A stretch of 64,000 bases of DNA, taken from Sphingobium limneticum. Lineage in GTDB: Bacteria; Pseudomonadota; Alphaproteobacteria; Sphingomonadales; Sphingomonadaceae. The position numbers and the translations under genes were made by a program. Where the stretch lies: NCBI RefSeq assembly GCF_008710155.1, contig NZ_VYPZ01000001.1, positions 248,001 to 312,000 on the forward strand, in the 5' to 3' direction. Position 1 is the first letter of the stretch. Each line of letters opens with the position of its first letter. The notes under the pieces are model-generated. The model saw nothing but the letters and a program-made list of their open reading frames with translations. It did not search any database and had not been told where the DNA came from. This document shows, in pieces, positions 35,044 through 44,602 of this stretch.

Positions 35044-38000
35044 TCAGAAATTATACGAGATGCCGACATAGGCGCGGCGACCCGCATAGATCGATCCGAC
35101 GAAACGATCCTTGGTGTCATTGCCCAGATATTGCCACTCCTGCGACTTGGTAAGGTTGATGACCGAGGCCGTGAGCATTAGCCCGTTCATCAGTTCGTAG
35201 GAGGCGTTGAGATCCACCTGTTCATAGGGTGCGGTATAAGTGTTCAATCCTGATGACAGTCCGCCGACCACCGTGCCGCGCCGGTTGTAGGAGGCGCGCA
35301 GCAGCAGGCGCTTGGTTTCGTAGAAGACCGAGGCGTTGAACTGCGTCTTGGCGCTGCCCACCAGCGGCGAGGTGCCGACCTTCTGCCCGTCGAGCGTCAC
35401 GTCCGCCGTCGAGGTGTCGTTCCAGGTGAAGTTGACCTGCGCGCCAAGCCCGAAGGGCAGGGTGTGCTGGGCGTAAAGTTCGACGCCCTGCGACACGGCG
35501 CTGGAGCCGTTGGCCACCGTCGAATAAGATTCGATCAGCACCTGCTGCCCCGCCACATCGCGGGTGACGTCCATCACCAGCGGCACGATGAAGTTCGACA
35601 CATCCTTGCGGAAGGCGGTGGCGCCGATCACCGAACCGGGGCTGAAATACCATTCCAGGCCGATGTCATATTGCCATGCGCGGAAGGGTTTCAGCTGCGA
35701 ATTGCCGCCGCTGCCCGACCAGCCCGCAAATTCCCCGAACTGGTCGCGGTCGAACGCATATTCGGGCGAGCGGTAGGTGAGCGAACGGGCACCCGCCAGA
35801 TCGGAGATCGAAGGGCGCGCCACTACCTTCGCCACCGCGCCGCGCAGCAGCAGATTGGATGTGACGTCGTAGGACGCGTTCAGGCTGGGCAGGAAATCGG
35901 TGTAGGTCTTGCGTTCGTTGAGGCGGATATTTTCGATCACTTCGCGCTGGGTCAGCGGAAGCACCTGACAATTGCCGTCCGCGCCCAGCGGACGGTTGGG
36001 GTCGAACGGGCCGCCCGGACCATTGACGCAATAATCGATCAGGCGTTGCAGGCGGTCCGACGTTTCGTCTCGCTGCTTGGTGCGCACAACGCGCAGGCCG
36101 ATATTGCCGCGCAGGCCGCCGGTGCCGAAATTGGCCTGGGCATAGCCGCCCAGCGCCTCTTCGCTGAGATAATAGACGTTGTTGGGTTCAGGCTCGCGGA
36201 CCGATGGTCCATAGCGTTCGTTGATGATTTCCAGATAGCGCTTGAAATTGATGCCGGGATAGAGGTTTGCGCTGAAGCCGCCATTGATGTTGCCGATCGG
36301 CTGGCTGTAGAAATATTCCGGCTGCGCCACCGCGCCCTGCGGCGTGTTCTGATAGCGAATCTTGTTGGCGGCATCGGCATACCATTCGTTGCGGCCGGTT
36401 TCGCGATGCACTTCCAGCTTGCGCCATTTGCCGCCGAGCTGGATCGAGCGGAAGAAGCCGCCGTCATCGAAGCTGCGCGTCATGTCCAACTGCACATAGG
36501 GCTGGTCGATGGCGCTGTTGGTGAAGCTGCTGTTGGTGCCGCCGATGTCGATCTGGGCGATGCCGTTCATCAGGTTTTCCTGAAGGTTGGGCGAGAATTC
36601 CATCGCCACGCCCTTGCTGCCCAATGTCCATGCGCTCAGGAAATTGCCGTTCTTCTCCTGACCCGGCACGGTGATGCGCGGCTTTGCGGCGGCCTGGAAA
36701 CGCAGCGATGGGCCGCCCTGCGACGCGGTCTTGCCGACCTTCAGCAGCGCGTCGAACCGGTCGCGCTTGTAGCGGGCTTCAGCTTCGAAGGTCTGGCTGT
36801 GCTGCTTTTCCTCGCTGTAAGAGCCGGTGAGGCGCGGGGTTTCCATCGTGCACATCGGCGTGCTGCCAAGGCAGGGCGATCCGGGCACCGCGAAGGTGGC
36901 GGACTTCATGACCGTACCGCTCTTGTCGAACACAGCGTCGCTGAAGAATTTGCCGTAACCCCATTCAGGGATCGTCAACTGATTATAGGTGAAGTCGCTG
37001 CTATATTGAAATCGGAAATAGTTGGCGGTGATGGTCAGGCTGTCGGTCGGGCGGAACTGGGCCGTCGCCTGAATGCCGAAGCGTTCGCGGTCCTGATCGA
37101 ATATTTCGGTGCGGACCGATTGAGGTGCCCAGTAACCGGTATAATGGGTGCCATCATTGGTGCTTTGCCCGCCGCCGGTCCAGTAGGACACCGCCGCGTC
37201 ATTGGCGATCGGCTTGCCGTTGACGTCGGTCGCGCGTTCCAGCACCTGACCGTTCGCGCCGCGGTCGCTCCACCAGCGCCATGTGCCTGCGGTCGAGCGC
37301 ATTTCGCGGTTGGTGCGCTTCTGATAGACGCCGCCGATCAGGAAGCCGATGGTTTCATCGGCATTCTTCCACGAATATTGAGCGCCGATCTGCGGCTCGA
37401 ACTTTTCGCTATTGTCCGAATAGGTACCCTCGGCCGAAATGAAGCCGGAGCCGGAAGGCACGTCGAAGGGACGGCGGGTGTTGAGGATGATCGTGCCGCC
37501 GATGCCGCCTTCCTCCAGCCGCGCTTCGGAGGACTTATAGACTTCGGTGCTGGCGATGAAATTGGCGGGCAGCATCACATAGTTGAAGGAACGCTGCGGA
37601 TCGCCGCTATCGGCACCGGCCAGGAAATTGCCGTTGAGCAGGGTTTGCGTCAGGCCCGGCTGAAGGCCACGGATGCTGACGCGCGATCCTTCGCCGCCGT
37701 CGCGGGTGATGACGACGCCGGGCATCCGTTGCAGCGCGTCGGCGACGTTCTTGTCCGGGAATTTGCCGATGTCCTGCGCCGTGATGACGTCGACGAAGGC
37801 ATTGGCCTGCCGCTTCTGCTCCAGGCTCTCCTCGATCGACCGGCGATAGCCAGTGACGACTATGGCGTCGTCGGCGGACTGTTCATTCGCGGCAGCAGGC
37901 GCGTTTCCCATATTGGTCTGCGCCAGGGCGACCAGCTGACCGTCATCACCCACCACGCGCAGGCCCGAGCCGGCGATCAGCAGCGACAGGGCAGCCTGAC

Positions 38001-38220
38001 GGGTCATCGTGCCGCGGACGGCAGGGGCGGCCATGCCGCGAATTTCAGCCGCAGGATAGACGATCTTGATCTTGGCCTGCTTTGAGAAAGTGATCAGTGA
38101 AGCGCCCAGATCCTGCGCGGGTACATCGAAATAGACCGAAGCGGCCTGCGCCGGGCTGGCGACCAGCGCTGTTGTGGTCGCAAGGGCGGCAAGAAGCGAA
38201 TGGGACATACGGAACGACAT
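35044..38220 (-). CDS. TonB-dependent transducer with N-terminal STN domain
   Basis: The 1058-residue outer-membrane protein has a signal peptide (SPAQA), then a secretin/TonB short N-terminal (STN) domain at about 28-98 (FDVPAQDLGASLITFSKQAKIKIVY), a TonB box region DDAIVVTGYRRS, a plug (VADALQRMPGVVITRDGGEGSRVSIRG, split here) and a large barrel ending in ...RAYVGISYNF. The STN domain signals to a FecR-type anti-sigma factor, whose gene lies directly upstream. It belongs to the large TBDR class (over 1000 residues) often used for carbohydrates or complex polymers. The adjacent nuclease and phosphatases suggest a phosphorylated or nucleic-acid-derived ligand; that is inference. Confidence 0.9.
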   Translation of the reverse strand: MSFRMSHSLLAALATTTALVASPAQAASVYFDVPAQDLGASLITFSKQAKIKIVYPAAEIRGMAAPAVRGTMTRQAALSLLIAGSGLRVVGDDGQLVALAQTNMGNAPAAANEQSADDAIVVTGYRRSIEESLEQKRQANAFVDVITAQDIGKFPDKNVADALQRMPGVVITRDGGEGSRVSIRGLQPGLTQTLLNGNFLAGADSGDPQRSFNYVMLPANFIASTEVYKSSEARLEEGGIGGTIILNTRRPFDVPSGSGFISAEGTYSDNSEKFEPQIGAQYSWKNADETIGFLIGGVYQKRTNREMRSTAGTWRWWSDRGANGQVLERATDVNGKPIANDAAVSYWTGGGQSTNDGTHYTGYWAPQSVRTEIFDQDRERFGIQATAQFRPTDSLTITANYFRFQYSSDFTYNQLTIPEWGYGKFFSDAVFDKSGTVMKSATFAVPGSPCLGSTPMCTMETPRLTGSYSEEKQHSQTFEAEARYKRDRFDALLKVGKTASQGGPSLRFQAAAKPRITVPGQEKNGNFLSAWTLGSKGVAMEFSPNLQENLMNGIAQIDIGGTNSSFTNSAIDQPYVQLDMTRSFDDGGFFRSIQLGGKWRKLEVHRETGRNEWYADAANKIRYQNTPQGAVAQPEYFYSQPIGNINGGFSANLYPGINFKRYLEIINERYGPSVREPEPNNVYYLSEEALGGYAQANFGTGGLRGNIGLRVVRTKQRDETSDRLQRLIDYCVNGPGGPFDPNRPLGADGNCQVLPLTQREVIENIRLNERKTYTDFLPSLNASYDVTSNLLLRGAVAKVVARPSISDLAGARSLTYRSPEYAFDRDQFGEFAGWSGSGGNSQLKPFRAWQYDIGLEWYFSPGSVIGATAFRKDVSNFIVPLVMDVTRDVAGQQVLIESYSTVANGSSAVSQGVELYAQHTLPFGLGAQVNFTWNDTSTADVTLDGQKVGTSPLVGSAKTQFNASVFYETKRLLLRASYNRRGTVVGGLSSGLNTYTAPYEQVDLNASYELMNGLMLTASVINLTKSQEWQYLGNDTKDRFVGSIYAGRRAYVGISYNF

Positions 38221-38400
38221 GAAAGATCAACCCCCGAAGAGCGCCATATTTGCGCGGTTCGGTGTGATGACGGGATTGGAAGGCACTGCCTCCAAGCCGG
38301 AGGAAAATAAATCTCCCGATCATTTGGTGGCGTGAAGACGCGGTCGTTTCGCGCTGCGTTTGCGACTGTTTGGAAATGCGCCCTTTGCCGTGCCGCATCG

Positions 38401-38424
38401 AAAATGCGCTCTTTCGCGCATTTT
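38401..38424 (-). terminator. intrinsic terminator of the fecI-fecR unit
   Basis: Perfect 9-bp stem AAAATGCGC (38401-38409) and GCGCATTTT (38416-38424) around a 6-nt loop, 12 bp past the FecR stop on the minus strand and ending in four T residues. It separates the sigma/anti-sigma unit from the receptor, which therefore needs its own promoter, as in fecIR/fecA. Confidence 0.8.
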
Positions 38425-38436
38425 ACGAACGGTGTC

Positions 38437-39378
38437 TTATCGCGCCAGGCGATAGCCGTTGGGGGTGGTCGTGACCTGTGCGTTCAGGCTGAGCGATACG
38501 GCTTTCAGAAACTGGTCGGGGCGTGACAGGTCGAAGCGGCCGCCGATTTTTTCCTGCGCGAGTGCGGCGTCGACGACGATGATTTTCCGCGGAAGGTAGC
38601 GATTGAAATCTGCCGCTGCGTCGGCGACCGATTGATCGATGAAGATGATCTCACCCGCGCGCCAGGCCATGAGCGAGGCGACTTGTTCGCTGCTGTGGGT
38701 TTCGACCCGATGCATGCCGTCGCCTTCGACGATGATCGACTGGTTGGGCTTCAACGCCTCGGCGTCTGCGGTGTCGCGCAGGGGCATGGCGGGGCCGTCC
38801 ACCAGGGTTACTTTCACCCGGTCGTCCGTAACGCGGGCATCGAACAGGCCGGGTGTGAGCGACAGCGATCCCGCATCCGCGTGAAAGATGGCGCTGTCGC
38901 GGCCGCGCAGGTCGAGCGCCACTTCACCGCGCTCCAGGCGCAGCGCCCGCTGCTTTTTCGAGAACTGCCATGACAAGGACGTGTCGGTGTTGAGGTAGGC
39001 GATGCTGCCGTCCGGCAGGTTGACGCGCCGGGTTTCGCCCACGCCCGTCGTTGCATTGTCCCAGGCATAGGCGCGCTGCGCGACGAAGCCGGATCCGATG
39101 ACGGCGAGCGGCACGCCGACAGCGGCGATCCGGAGCCATTGACGACGGGTGAACGCGGGCGCTTCATCCGTGCGCGGGTGAAGCGCTGCCGGGGATGCGG
39201 TGGCGATCCGCTCCCAATTGGCAACGACGCGCGCGTAAGCGACGGCGCGAGCCGGATCGCCGCGTCGCCATTTTTCGAAATCATCTGCATGTGCCGTGCC
39301 CGCCTCCAGCGCAGCGAACCATCGCGACGCTTCGGCAATGAGGGCGTCCTGACCCAGCGGATCCTTAGAAATCGTCAT
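38437..39378 (-). CDS. FecR-family anti-sigma factor
   Basis: The 313-residue protein has a cytoplasmic N-terminal DUF4880-like segment (ASRWFAALEAG...FEKWRRGDPARAVAYARV), a single membrane helix at about 85-105 (LRIAAVGVPLAVIGSGFVA) and a periplasmic FecR domain (TRRVNLPDGSIAYLNTDTSL, RGEVALDLRG) plus a C-terminal STN-like segment (FNRYLPRKIIVVDAALA). It holds or activates the sigma factor in response to the STN domain of the receptor. It is transcribed after fecI. Confidence 0.92.
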   Translation of the reverse strand: MTISKDPLGQDALIAEASRWFAALEAGTAHADDFEKWRRGDPARAVAYARVVANWERIATASPAALHPRTDEAPAFTRRQWLRIAAVGVPLAVIGSGFVAQRAYAWDNATTGVGETRRVNLPDGSIAYLNTDTSLSWQFSKKQRALRLERGEVALDLRGRDSAIFHADAGSLSLTPGLFDARVTDDRVKVTLVDGPAMPLRDTADAEALKPNQSIIVEGDGMHRVETHSSEQVASLMAWRAGEIIFIDQSVADAAADFNRYLPRKIIVVDAALAQEKIGGRFDLSRPDQFLKAVSLSLNAQVTTTPNGYRLAR

Positions 39379-39459
39379 CTGTCGTTCGTTATATTCGCCA
39401 ATCGGGCCAATCCATGAGGGGGATCAATCCCTTCCTTCTATCTAACAGGCGCTTGCCGG

Positions 39460-40032
39460 TCAGAGAAGCATCTTCTCCTGCGACTGTTCCGATACGTCGT
39501 CCATGGCCGGTTCGTAAGGGGTGAGGGCATGGGTCAACAGTTGGACGGCGCGGGCCAGACGCTTTTCGAATGTGGAGATACTGATGCCCAGATCGTCGGC
39601 TATGGCGCGCGGACTTTCTTCGCCGAAACGGCGACGGACAAGGGCGATGCGACAGCGGTCGGGGAGTGCGGCGATCGCCTGATGCACGCGGGCCATTTGC
39701 GTGCGGGCGGCGACGATGCGGAAACTGTCAGGCATGTCGTCGGCGACATCGGTTATGGCTGGAGCAGGCATGGGTTGCATGGTGACGACACGGGCCTGTC
39801 GGATACGGTCGATAGAATGGCTGTAGATCATGCGCATCACATAGCCGGGCGGATTGGCGATGGCGGTCCAGCCGTCGAGCGTGAACAGCTTGGCATAGAC
39901 TTCCTGCACGATGTCGCCCGCTTCGTCTTCGTCACGCACGGTGCGGCGCGCATAGGCGATATAGGCGCTTTCGTGCGGCAGGACTTCGTCCACGAACCAG
40001 CGGTCAATAGGGCGAACATGAAGCGCAGTCAC
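39460..40032 (-). CDS. FecI-type ECF sigma factor
   Basis: The 190-residue protein has sigma region 2 (SAYIAYARRTVRDEDEAGDIVQEVYAKL) and region 4 (ALPDRCRIALVRRRFGEESPRAIADDLGISIST). The pattern LGISISTFEKRLARAV is typical of FecI-like sigma factors. The start appears to be GTG at 40032, since no in-frame ATG lies near. It would direct transcription of the receptor gene, and perhaps of the nuclease-phosphatase genes behind it, when the receptor binds its ligand. Confidence 0.92.
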   Translation of the reverse strand: MTALHVRPIDRWFVDEVLPHESAYIAYARRTVRDEDEAGDIVQEVYAKLFTLDGWTAIANPPGYVMRMIYSHSIDRIRQARVVTMQPMPAPAITDVADDMPDSFRIVAARTQMARVHQAIAALPDRCRIALVRRRFGEESPRAIADDLGISISTFEKRLARAVQLLTHALTPYEPAMDDVSEQSQEKMLL

Positions 40033-40454
40033 GACTGTGAACTCGGAATATCATGGGAGGGCGGCTGGTGAGTAGGTCGATAAAATGTAAGTTTTGCGAC
40101 ATCCCAGAGAGATTATTCCGCTTGCGATATCAGGCGTCGGCCTGTCCTGCCCCGATCCGATGCGCCTTAAATCCGCCGGATTGACGCGCCGCCCGCCCGT
40201 CCTTTGGCGGTAAGGACGATGCTCCGCAGGGATGGCGGTATCGTCATCCATGTGACCTCGATCAACGACGACTCCCGCTGCTGGCACCGAATATGTCATC
40301 GACGGCGGAACCGTACCGACGGCGTTATGAGGGAGGCAATATTATAGAAGCCGATCAGTCCGCTGAAGAACAATGCGGAAGTCTCTTGCGCCGGCAACAT
40401 GAGAATCATAGATGGGTGTGTCGATGCGGCGCCTTTGGGAGCCGAGGAGACAAA
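40033..40454. other. intergenic region between divergent fecI-type gene and B12 riboswitch
   Basis: About 420 bp with no gene that I can support. It must hold the promoter of the sigma factor gene on the left and the promoter of the riboswitch transcript on the right. Short frames here lack ribosome sites and domain features. Confidence 0.5.
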
Positions 40455-40690
40455 GATCGCGTCGGTTCCCCGGAAACGGGGATTAAAATGGGAACATGGT
40501 GAGGATGGTGCGAGCCGTCCAAATCCAGGGCTGTCCCTGCAACTGTAAGTGGCGAGCGCGATATACATGAGCAGACGGCATTGCGACCGATCTGCCAGCC
40601 ACTGGGCCGGACGCTAAATCATGCGAGGCCTGGGAAGGCCGTATATCAAGCGATGACCCATGAGCCAGGAGACCTGCCGGCGTCTGGTCG
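40455..40690 (+). promoter_or_regulatory. cobalamin (adenosylcobalamin-type) riboswitch
   Basis: The conserved elements occur in the expected order: GGGGATTAAAATGGGAAC (40478-40495), AGCCGTCCAAATCCAGGGCT then GTCCCTGCAACTGTAAG around 40513-40549, GCCACTGGGCC near 40597, and the B12 box AGCCAGGAGACCTGCC at 40663-40678. It lies on the plus strand in the leader of the TonB receptor gene starting at 40876. The 185-bp stretch after the box contains competing hairpins (for example GTCGCTC at 40688-40694 with GAGCGAC at 40737-40743) and the receptor ribosome site. Corrinoid binding should switch the receptor off. The outer borders are approximate. Confidence 0.93.
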
Positions 40691-40875
40691 CTCTTGCCTT
40701 GGTCCAGGGGATGGCCGCGGCACGGTAACTCCGTCTGAGCGACGAACGAGCGGCTGGGGCCGCATCGGACGCTGTGTGTCGGCCGCCCCTGGCGTCCGGC
40801 CGATGCCGGCTGCCGACCGTTCGTGAACGGCACGCCCCCGCCCGATTGTCGTGCGATGCCGAACGGGGGTTGAAT

Positions 40876-42993
40876 ATGTTGAAATGTGCACCGGCTGCGA
40901 TTGCGGCCTTCTCTCTTGTTGCGCCTGGCGCTTTTGCCCAACCGTCTGCCGAAGACACGGACGAGGCGGCCATCATCGTCACCGGCGTCGTCGATCCGCT
41001 GCGCCTCAACCAGAAAAATGACGGGGCGAGCCGGCTTGGCCTTACCGCGCTGGAAATGCCGGCCAGTGTCGAAACGCTGGATGGCGACGCCATTCGCCTG
41101 CGCGGCGACCTTACCATTCAGGATGCTGCCGCGCGCGCGACGGGCATCGTCAACACGTCGGGCGTGTTCGGTTTCGGCCTCTCTGCGCGGGGCTTTACCG
41201 GGCAGAATTCGGTCATGACCCTGTATGACGGCATGCGCATGTACAATAATACGCTGACCTTCCCCGCCGATCCGTGGATGGCGCAAAGCGTGGAGATTTT
41301 GCGCGGCCCGGCTTCAGTCCTTTATGGCGAAGGCGCGATCGGTGGCGCGGTCAACGTCGTGCGCAAGCAGCCGTCGGACAATATGCAGGTCAGCGGGCGC
41401 GTAGGCGTGTCGTCCTATGACAGCTTCAATATCGGGGTCGGCGCAGGCGGCCCGGTTACGGACGGTGTCGCTTTCCGCGCGGATGCCAGCGTTCGCCGGT
41501 CCGAAGGGTGGATGACGCGGGGCGACGCCGATGCAGTGGCGCTGGCCGGCGCTATCCGGCTGAAGCCCGCCGCGAATCTGAGCATCACTCTGTCCCATGA
41601 CTATAGCGAACAAAATCCCCGCACCTGGTTTGGCGTGCCGCTCGTCAATGGCGCGCTTGATCGCTCGATCAGGAAGAACAACTATAATGTCGCCGATGCC
41701 CGGCTGCGCTTCCGCGACAATTGGAGCCAGGCGAAAATGGAGTGGCAACCGTCGGACGCATTGACCATCCGGAGCATATTCTATCATTTGTGGGCGAACA
41801 AATATTGGAAAAATGCCGAAACCGTCACCTATGTGCCGGCGACGGCCAGCAATGCCGCGCAGGTCCGCCAATCCAGTTTCCTGGAACTGTACCATATACA
41901 AAAACAGACCGGCAACCGTACCAGTGCGACGTTGAACCATGGCGTCGGCGGACTGGACAATAGTCTGGTGATCGGCTTCGACGTCAATCGCATCAGTTAC
42001 AAGAATGTCAGTAACAGCGGCAATAATGCAACGCGCTTGGTCGATGCCGCCAATCCCGATCCGGGGCTGTTCCTTCATCAGCCTGGCGCACCGACCAAGC
42101 CGCGCTACACCAATCGCATCCGCCAATATGCGCTGTTTGCCGAGGATCGACTGAAGTTCAGCGAGCAATTCTCGCTGGTGGGGGGCCTGCGCTACGATCG
42201 GCCGGAAATTACCAAGACCGACTATGTGAACGCGGCCAACAACTTCGTCGCCACCCCCGATGCGGTGACATGGCGCATGGGCGCGGTCTATAATCCGGTG
42301 CCGTCGCTGGCGCTCTATGGCCAATATGCCACGGCGGCCGATCCGGTCGGCGCGCTGGTGTCCACCAGCATGGCGCAAAGCGATTTCGACCTGTCGACCG
42401 GCCGGCAATATGAGGCAGGGATAAAGCATATCTTCTGGGGGTCGCGCGGGCAGTGGACCTTGGCCGCCTATGATATCGTCAAGCGCAAGCTGCTGACATC
42501 CGACCCGTTGATTCCCACTATTCAGGTACAGGTGGGCCAGCAAAGCTCACGCGGCGTGGAGGCTTCGCTCTTCCTTGAGCCGATCGACCGTCTCAGCATC
42601 ATGCTCAATGGTGCGCTGGTCCGGGCGCGCTATGACGATTTTGCGGAGTCGGTAGGCGGCGTGCTGTTCCAGCGGGCCGGTAACCGCCCTAGCAATGTGG
42701 CGGCAAAGACCGCTAACGCGTTCGTCAGTTGGGAGTTTGCCGATAATTGGGTGATGGACGGTGGCGTCAGCCATGTCGGCAAACGGTATCAGGACGCGGC
42801 GAACAGCCGGATCGTCCCGGCCTACACGCTCACCGATGCAGGGGTGCGCTGGCAATTTGTCGAGGGGGCGAGTGCCGCGCTGCGCGTGCGCAACATCTTC
42901 AATGAGACTTATGCCCGTGCCACTTATGGCAGCAGCCAGTGGGTGCTGGGCGACCCGCGCACGGTCGAGGCGACGCTGCATCTCGCTTTCTGA
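40876..42993 (+). CDS. riboswitch-controlled TonB-dependent receptor, siderophore-receptor type
   Basis: The 705-residue receptor has a signal peptide ending in GAFAQ, TonB-box-like EAAIIVTGVVD, plug motifs DAAARATGIVN, LSARGFTGQNSVMTLYDG and VEILRGPASVLYGEGAIGGAVN, and a barrel ending in VEATLHLAF. The plug and the length fit the siderophore-receptor family better than BtuB (about 600 residues), yet a cobalamin riboswitch precedes it. The likely cargo is a corrinoid, or possibly a metal chelate whose uptake is tied to B12 status. ATG 40876 is chosen for its GAACGGGGG ribosome site and signal peptide; the frame extending to 40774 overlaps the leader. Confidence 0.9.
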   Translation: MLKCAPAAIAAFSLVAPGAFAQPSAEDTDEAAIIVTGVVDPLRLNQKNDGASRLGLTALEMPASVETLDGDAIRLRGDLTIQDAAARATGIVNTSGVFGFGLSARGFTGQNSVMTLYDGMRMYNNTLTFPADPWMAQSVEILRGPASVLYGEGAIGGAVNVVRKQPSDNMQVSGRVGVSSYDSFNIGVGAGGPVTDGVAFRADASVRRSEGWMTRGDADAVALAGAIRLKPAANLSITLSHDYSEQNPRTWFGVPLVNGALDRSIRKNNYNVADARLRFRDNWSQAKMEWQPSDALTIRSIFYHLWANKYWKNAETVTYVPATASNAAQVRQSSFLELYHIQKQTGNRTSATLNHGVGGLDNSLVIGFDVNRISYKNVSNSGNNATRLVDAANPDPGLFLHQPGAPTKPRYTNRIRQYALFAEDRLKFSEQFSLVGGLRYDRPEITKTDYVNAANNFVATPDAVTWRMGAVYNPVPSLALYGQYATAADPVGALVSTSMAQSDFDLSTGRQYEAGIKHIFWGSRGQWTLAAYDIVKRKLLTSDPLIPTIQVQVGQQSSRGVEASLFLEPIDRLSIMLNGALVRARYDDFAESVGGVLFQRAGNRPSNVAAKTANAFVSWEFADNWVMDGGVSHVGKRYQDAANSRIVPAYTLTDAGVRWQFVEGASAALRVRNIFNETYARATYGSSQWVLGDPRTVEATLHLAF

Positions 42994-43003
42994 TGTAACG
43001 CGC

Positions 43004-43040
43004 ATGACGCGGCGGGGGCCATCGGCTCCCGCCGCGTCAT
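43004..43040 (+). terminator. hairpin after the riboswitch-controlled receptor gene
   Basis: A 13-bp perfect stem ATGACGCGGCGGG (43004-43016) and CCCGCCGCGTCAT (43028-43040) with an 11-nt loop lies 11 bp past the receptor stop. There is no T-run, so it may be a factor-assisted or partial terminator. Confidence 0.6.
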
Positions 43041-43177
43041 CTGCACCATGTCCTTCCTGACGGACGTGATGGCGGCCGACGCACGTCCTGCATCCTCCCT
43101 TGGTATAAGGGACGTTGCGCGAGCCATGATCTAGCCTTTCGCCAAGCCCTGCAGAGGCTGGGGACTGGAGAGGATAT

Positions 43178-44602
43178 GTGGTGACTCTGGTGGGATTTCG
43201 GGGTCTGTTCCTAACCGGTGCCATCGCCGTCGCGATGGGCCTTGGCGCTTTGCTGGGCACTATAATCTACCTGCAAGGATCGACGCATCAATTCGCGCGG
43301 CGAGCAGATATGGCGCAGCAGCAGGCTTTGCTGCTGGCACATATCGACGCGGAGTCGGCCCAGCTCTTGCTGAACCGTTCCACCACTGCCCAGACCGAAT
43401 TGGGTGTGGCGGTCAAAGCCTATTTTGCCAGCATCGCCGAGGAAACGACGCTGATGGGCGATGATGCGTCGGACCTTGGCTATCAGGCGCGGGAGGAAGC
43501 CAATGCCAGGCATCTGCTCCAGCTGCTTCAGTCCGGCCCGGGTGCATTGCCTGCAATCAGACAATTGGTTCGCAGCATAGCGGCGCAGGAGAATAGTGAA
43601 GCGCAGGTCGCAACGCAGCAGGCGCAGCAAGCGCAGATCGGTGCATGGCGACTGATATCGGTCATCATCTGCCTATTGTTGGCCCTGCCATTCGGTGGGG
43701 CTTTCTTCCTGTGGCGGCATCTGGTGGTTCCGCTTGCGGCTCTGGCCAACGCGACCCGTTCCATCGCGCAAGAGGATGATCGCAAGCCGTTGCCCGGCAG
43801 CAGATTGCGGGAAGTCCGGCAATTGATCGCGCATTTCGAGGATATGGCGCTGGCGGTCGAAGACAAGGTGATCGCGCGGACACGCGAGCTGCAAAGATTG
43901 AACCAGCAGCTGGGCGAAACCGATCGCCGCCGCCGCCTTTTCCTGTCCAAAGTCAGTCATGAACTGCGCACGCCCGTCACCGTCATGCGGGGTGAGGCAG
44001 AGGTGGCGCTGCGCATGGATGGCGACGTGTCGGTTCTGCGCGATGCATTGCAGCAGATATTGGACAGCAATCTCTTTCTGGAACGGCGGCTGGACGACCT
44101 GTTGACCCTGGCCCGTGCAGAGGACGGGGCGTTGCCGATACGGCAGGATCGGGTCGATCTTGCACAATTGGCGCGTGAGGTCGGGCAGAGTGCTTTTTCC
44201 TTTGCCCATGCCAGCGGCATCCGGCTGGAACTGGAGGCGCTGGATCGACCCATGCCCATCATGGGCGACGCAGACCGTTTGCGGCAGGCGATGCTGGCGC
44301 TGGTGGATAATGGGGTCAAATTCTCTCCCCCCGGCAGCACGATCCGATTGCACGGAACCCATACAGATGGGGAGGTCGGGATCGTCATCGCCGATGAGGG
44401 GCCGGGCGTCGCGGATGGCGAACTGGACCGCATCTTCGACCCCTATGTGCAAGGGAAAGCGGGCCGATCGCTGGGCGGCACCGGGCTCGGCCTGTCGCTG
44501 GCCCGCTGGATTGCCCAGGCTCATCAGGGCCGGATCAGCGCCTATAACAGGGATGAGGGAGAAGGATTATGCGTGTCGCTCAGGCTGCCGGCGCGGGTTT
44601 GA
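43178..44602 (+). CDS. sensor histidine kinase
   Basis: The 474-residue membrane kinase has two transmembrane helices (about 10-33 and 156-180) flanking a helical, Gln-rich periplasmic domain, then a HAMP-like linker, the H-box FLSKVSHELRTPV with His261, an N-box LVDNGVKFS and G-boxes ADEGPGV and GGTGLGLSLA. The start is GTG; with GGAGAGGA at 43167-43174 the second GTG at 43181 has better spacing and may be the true start. It is co-transcribed with the overlapping response regulator gene. The ligand is unknown; the kinase lies 184 bp after the corrinoid-controlled receptor and just before a PQQ dehydrogenase. Confidence 0.92.
   Translation: MVTLVGFRGLFLTGAIAVAMGLGALLGTIIYLQGSTHQFARRADMAQQQALLLAHIDAESAQLLLNRSTTAQTELGVAVKAYFASIAEETTLMGDDASDLGYQAREEANARHLLQLLQSGPGALPAIRQLVRSIAAQENSEAQVATQQAQQAQIGAWRLISVIICLLLALPFGGAFFLWRHLVVPLAALANATRSIAQEDDRKPLPGSRLREVRQLIAHFEDMALAVEDKVIARTRELQRLNQQLGETDRRRRLFLSKVSHELRTPVTVMRGEAEVALRMDGDVSVLRDALQQILDSNLFLERRLDDLLTLARAEDGALPIRQDRVDLAQLAREVGQSAFSFAHASGIRLELEALDRPMPIMGDADRLRQAMLALVDNGVKFSPPGSTIRLHGTHTDGEVGIVIADEGPGVADGELDRIFDPYVQGKAGRSLGGTGLGLSLARWIAQAHQGRISAYNRDEGEGLCVSLRLPARV

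Noticed and set aside
35464-38085. 873-codon plus-strand frame opposite the STN receptor
   Set aside because: It is the antisense of a full TonB receptor and shows no family motifs.
40051-40568. Short frames between the sigma factor gene and the B12 riboswitch
   Set aside because: They lack ribosome sites and overlap the conserved riboswitch aptamer.
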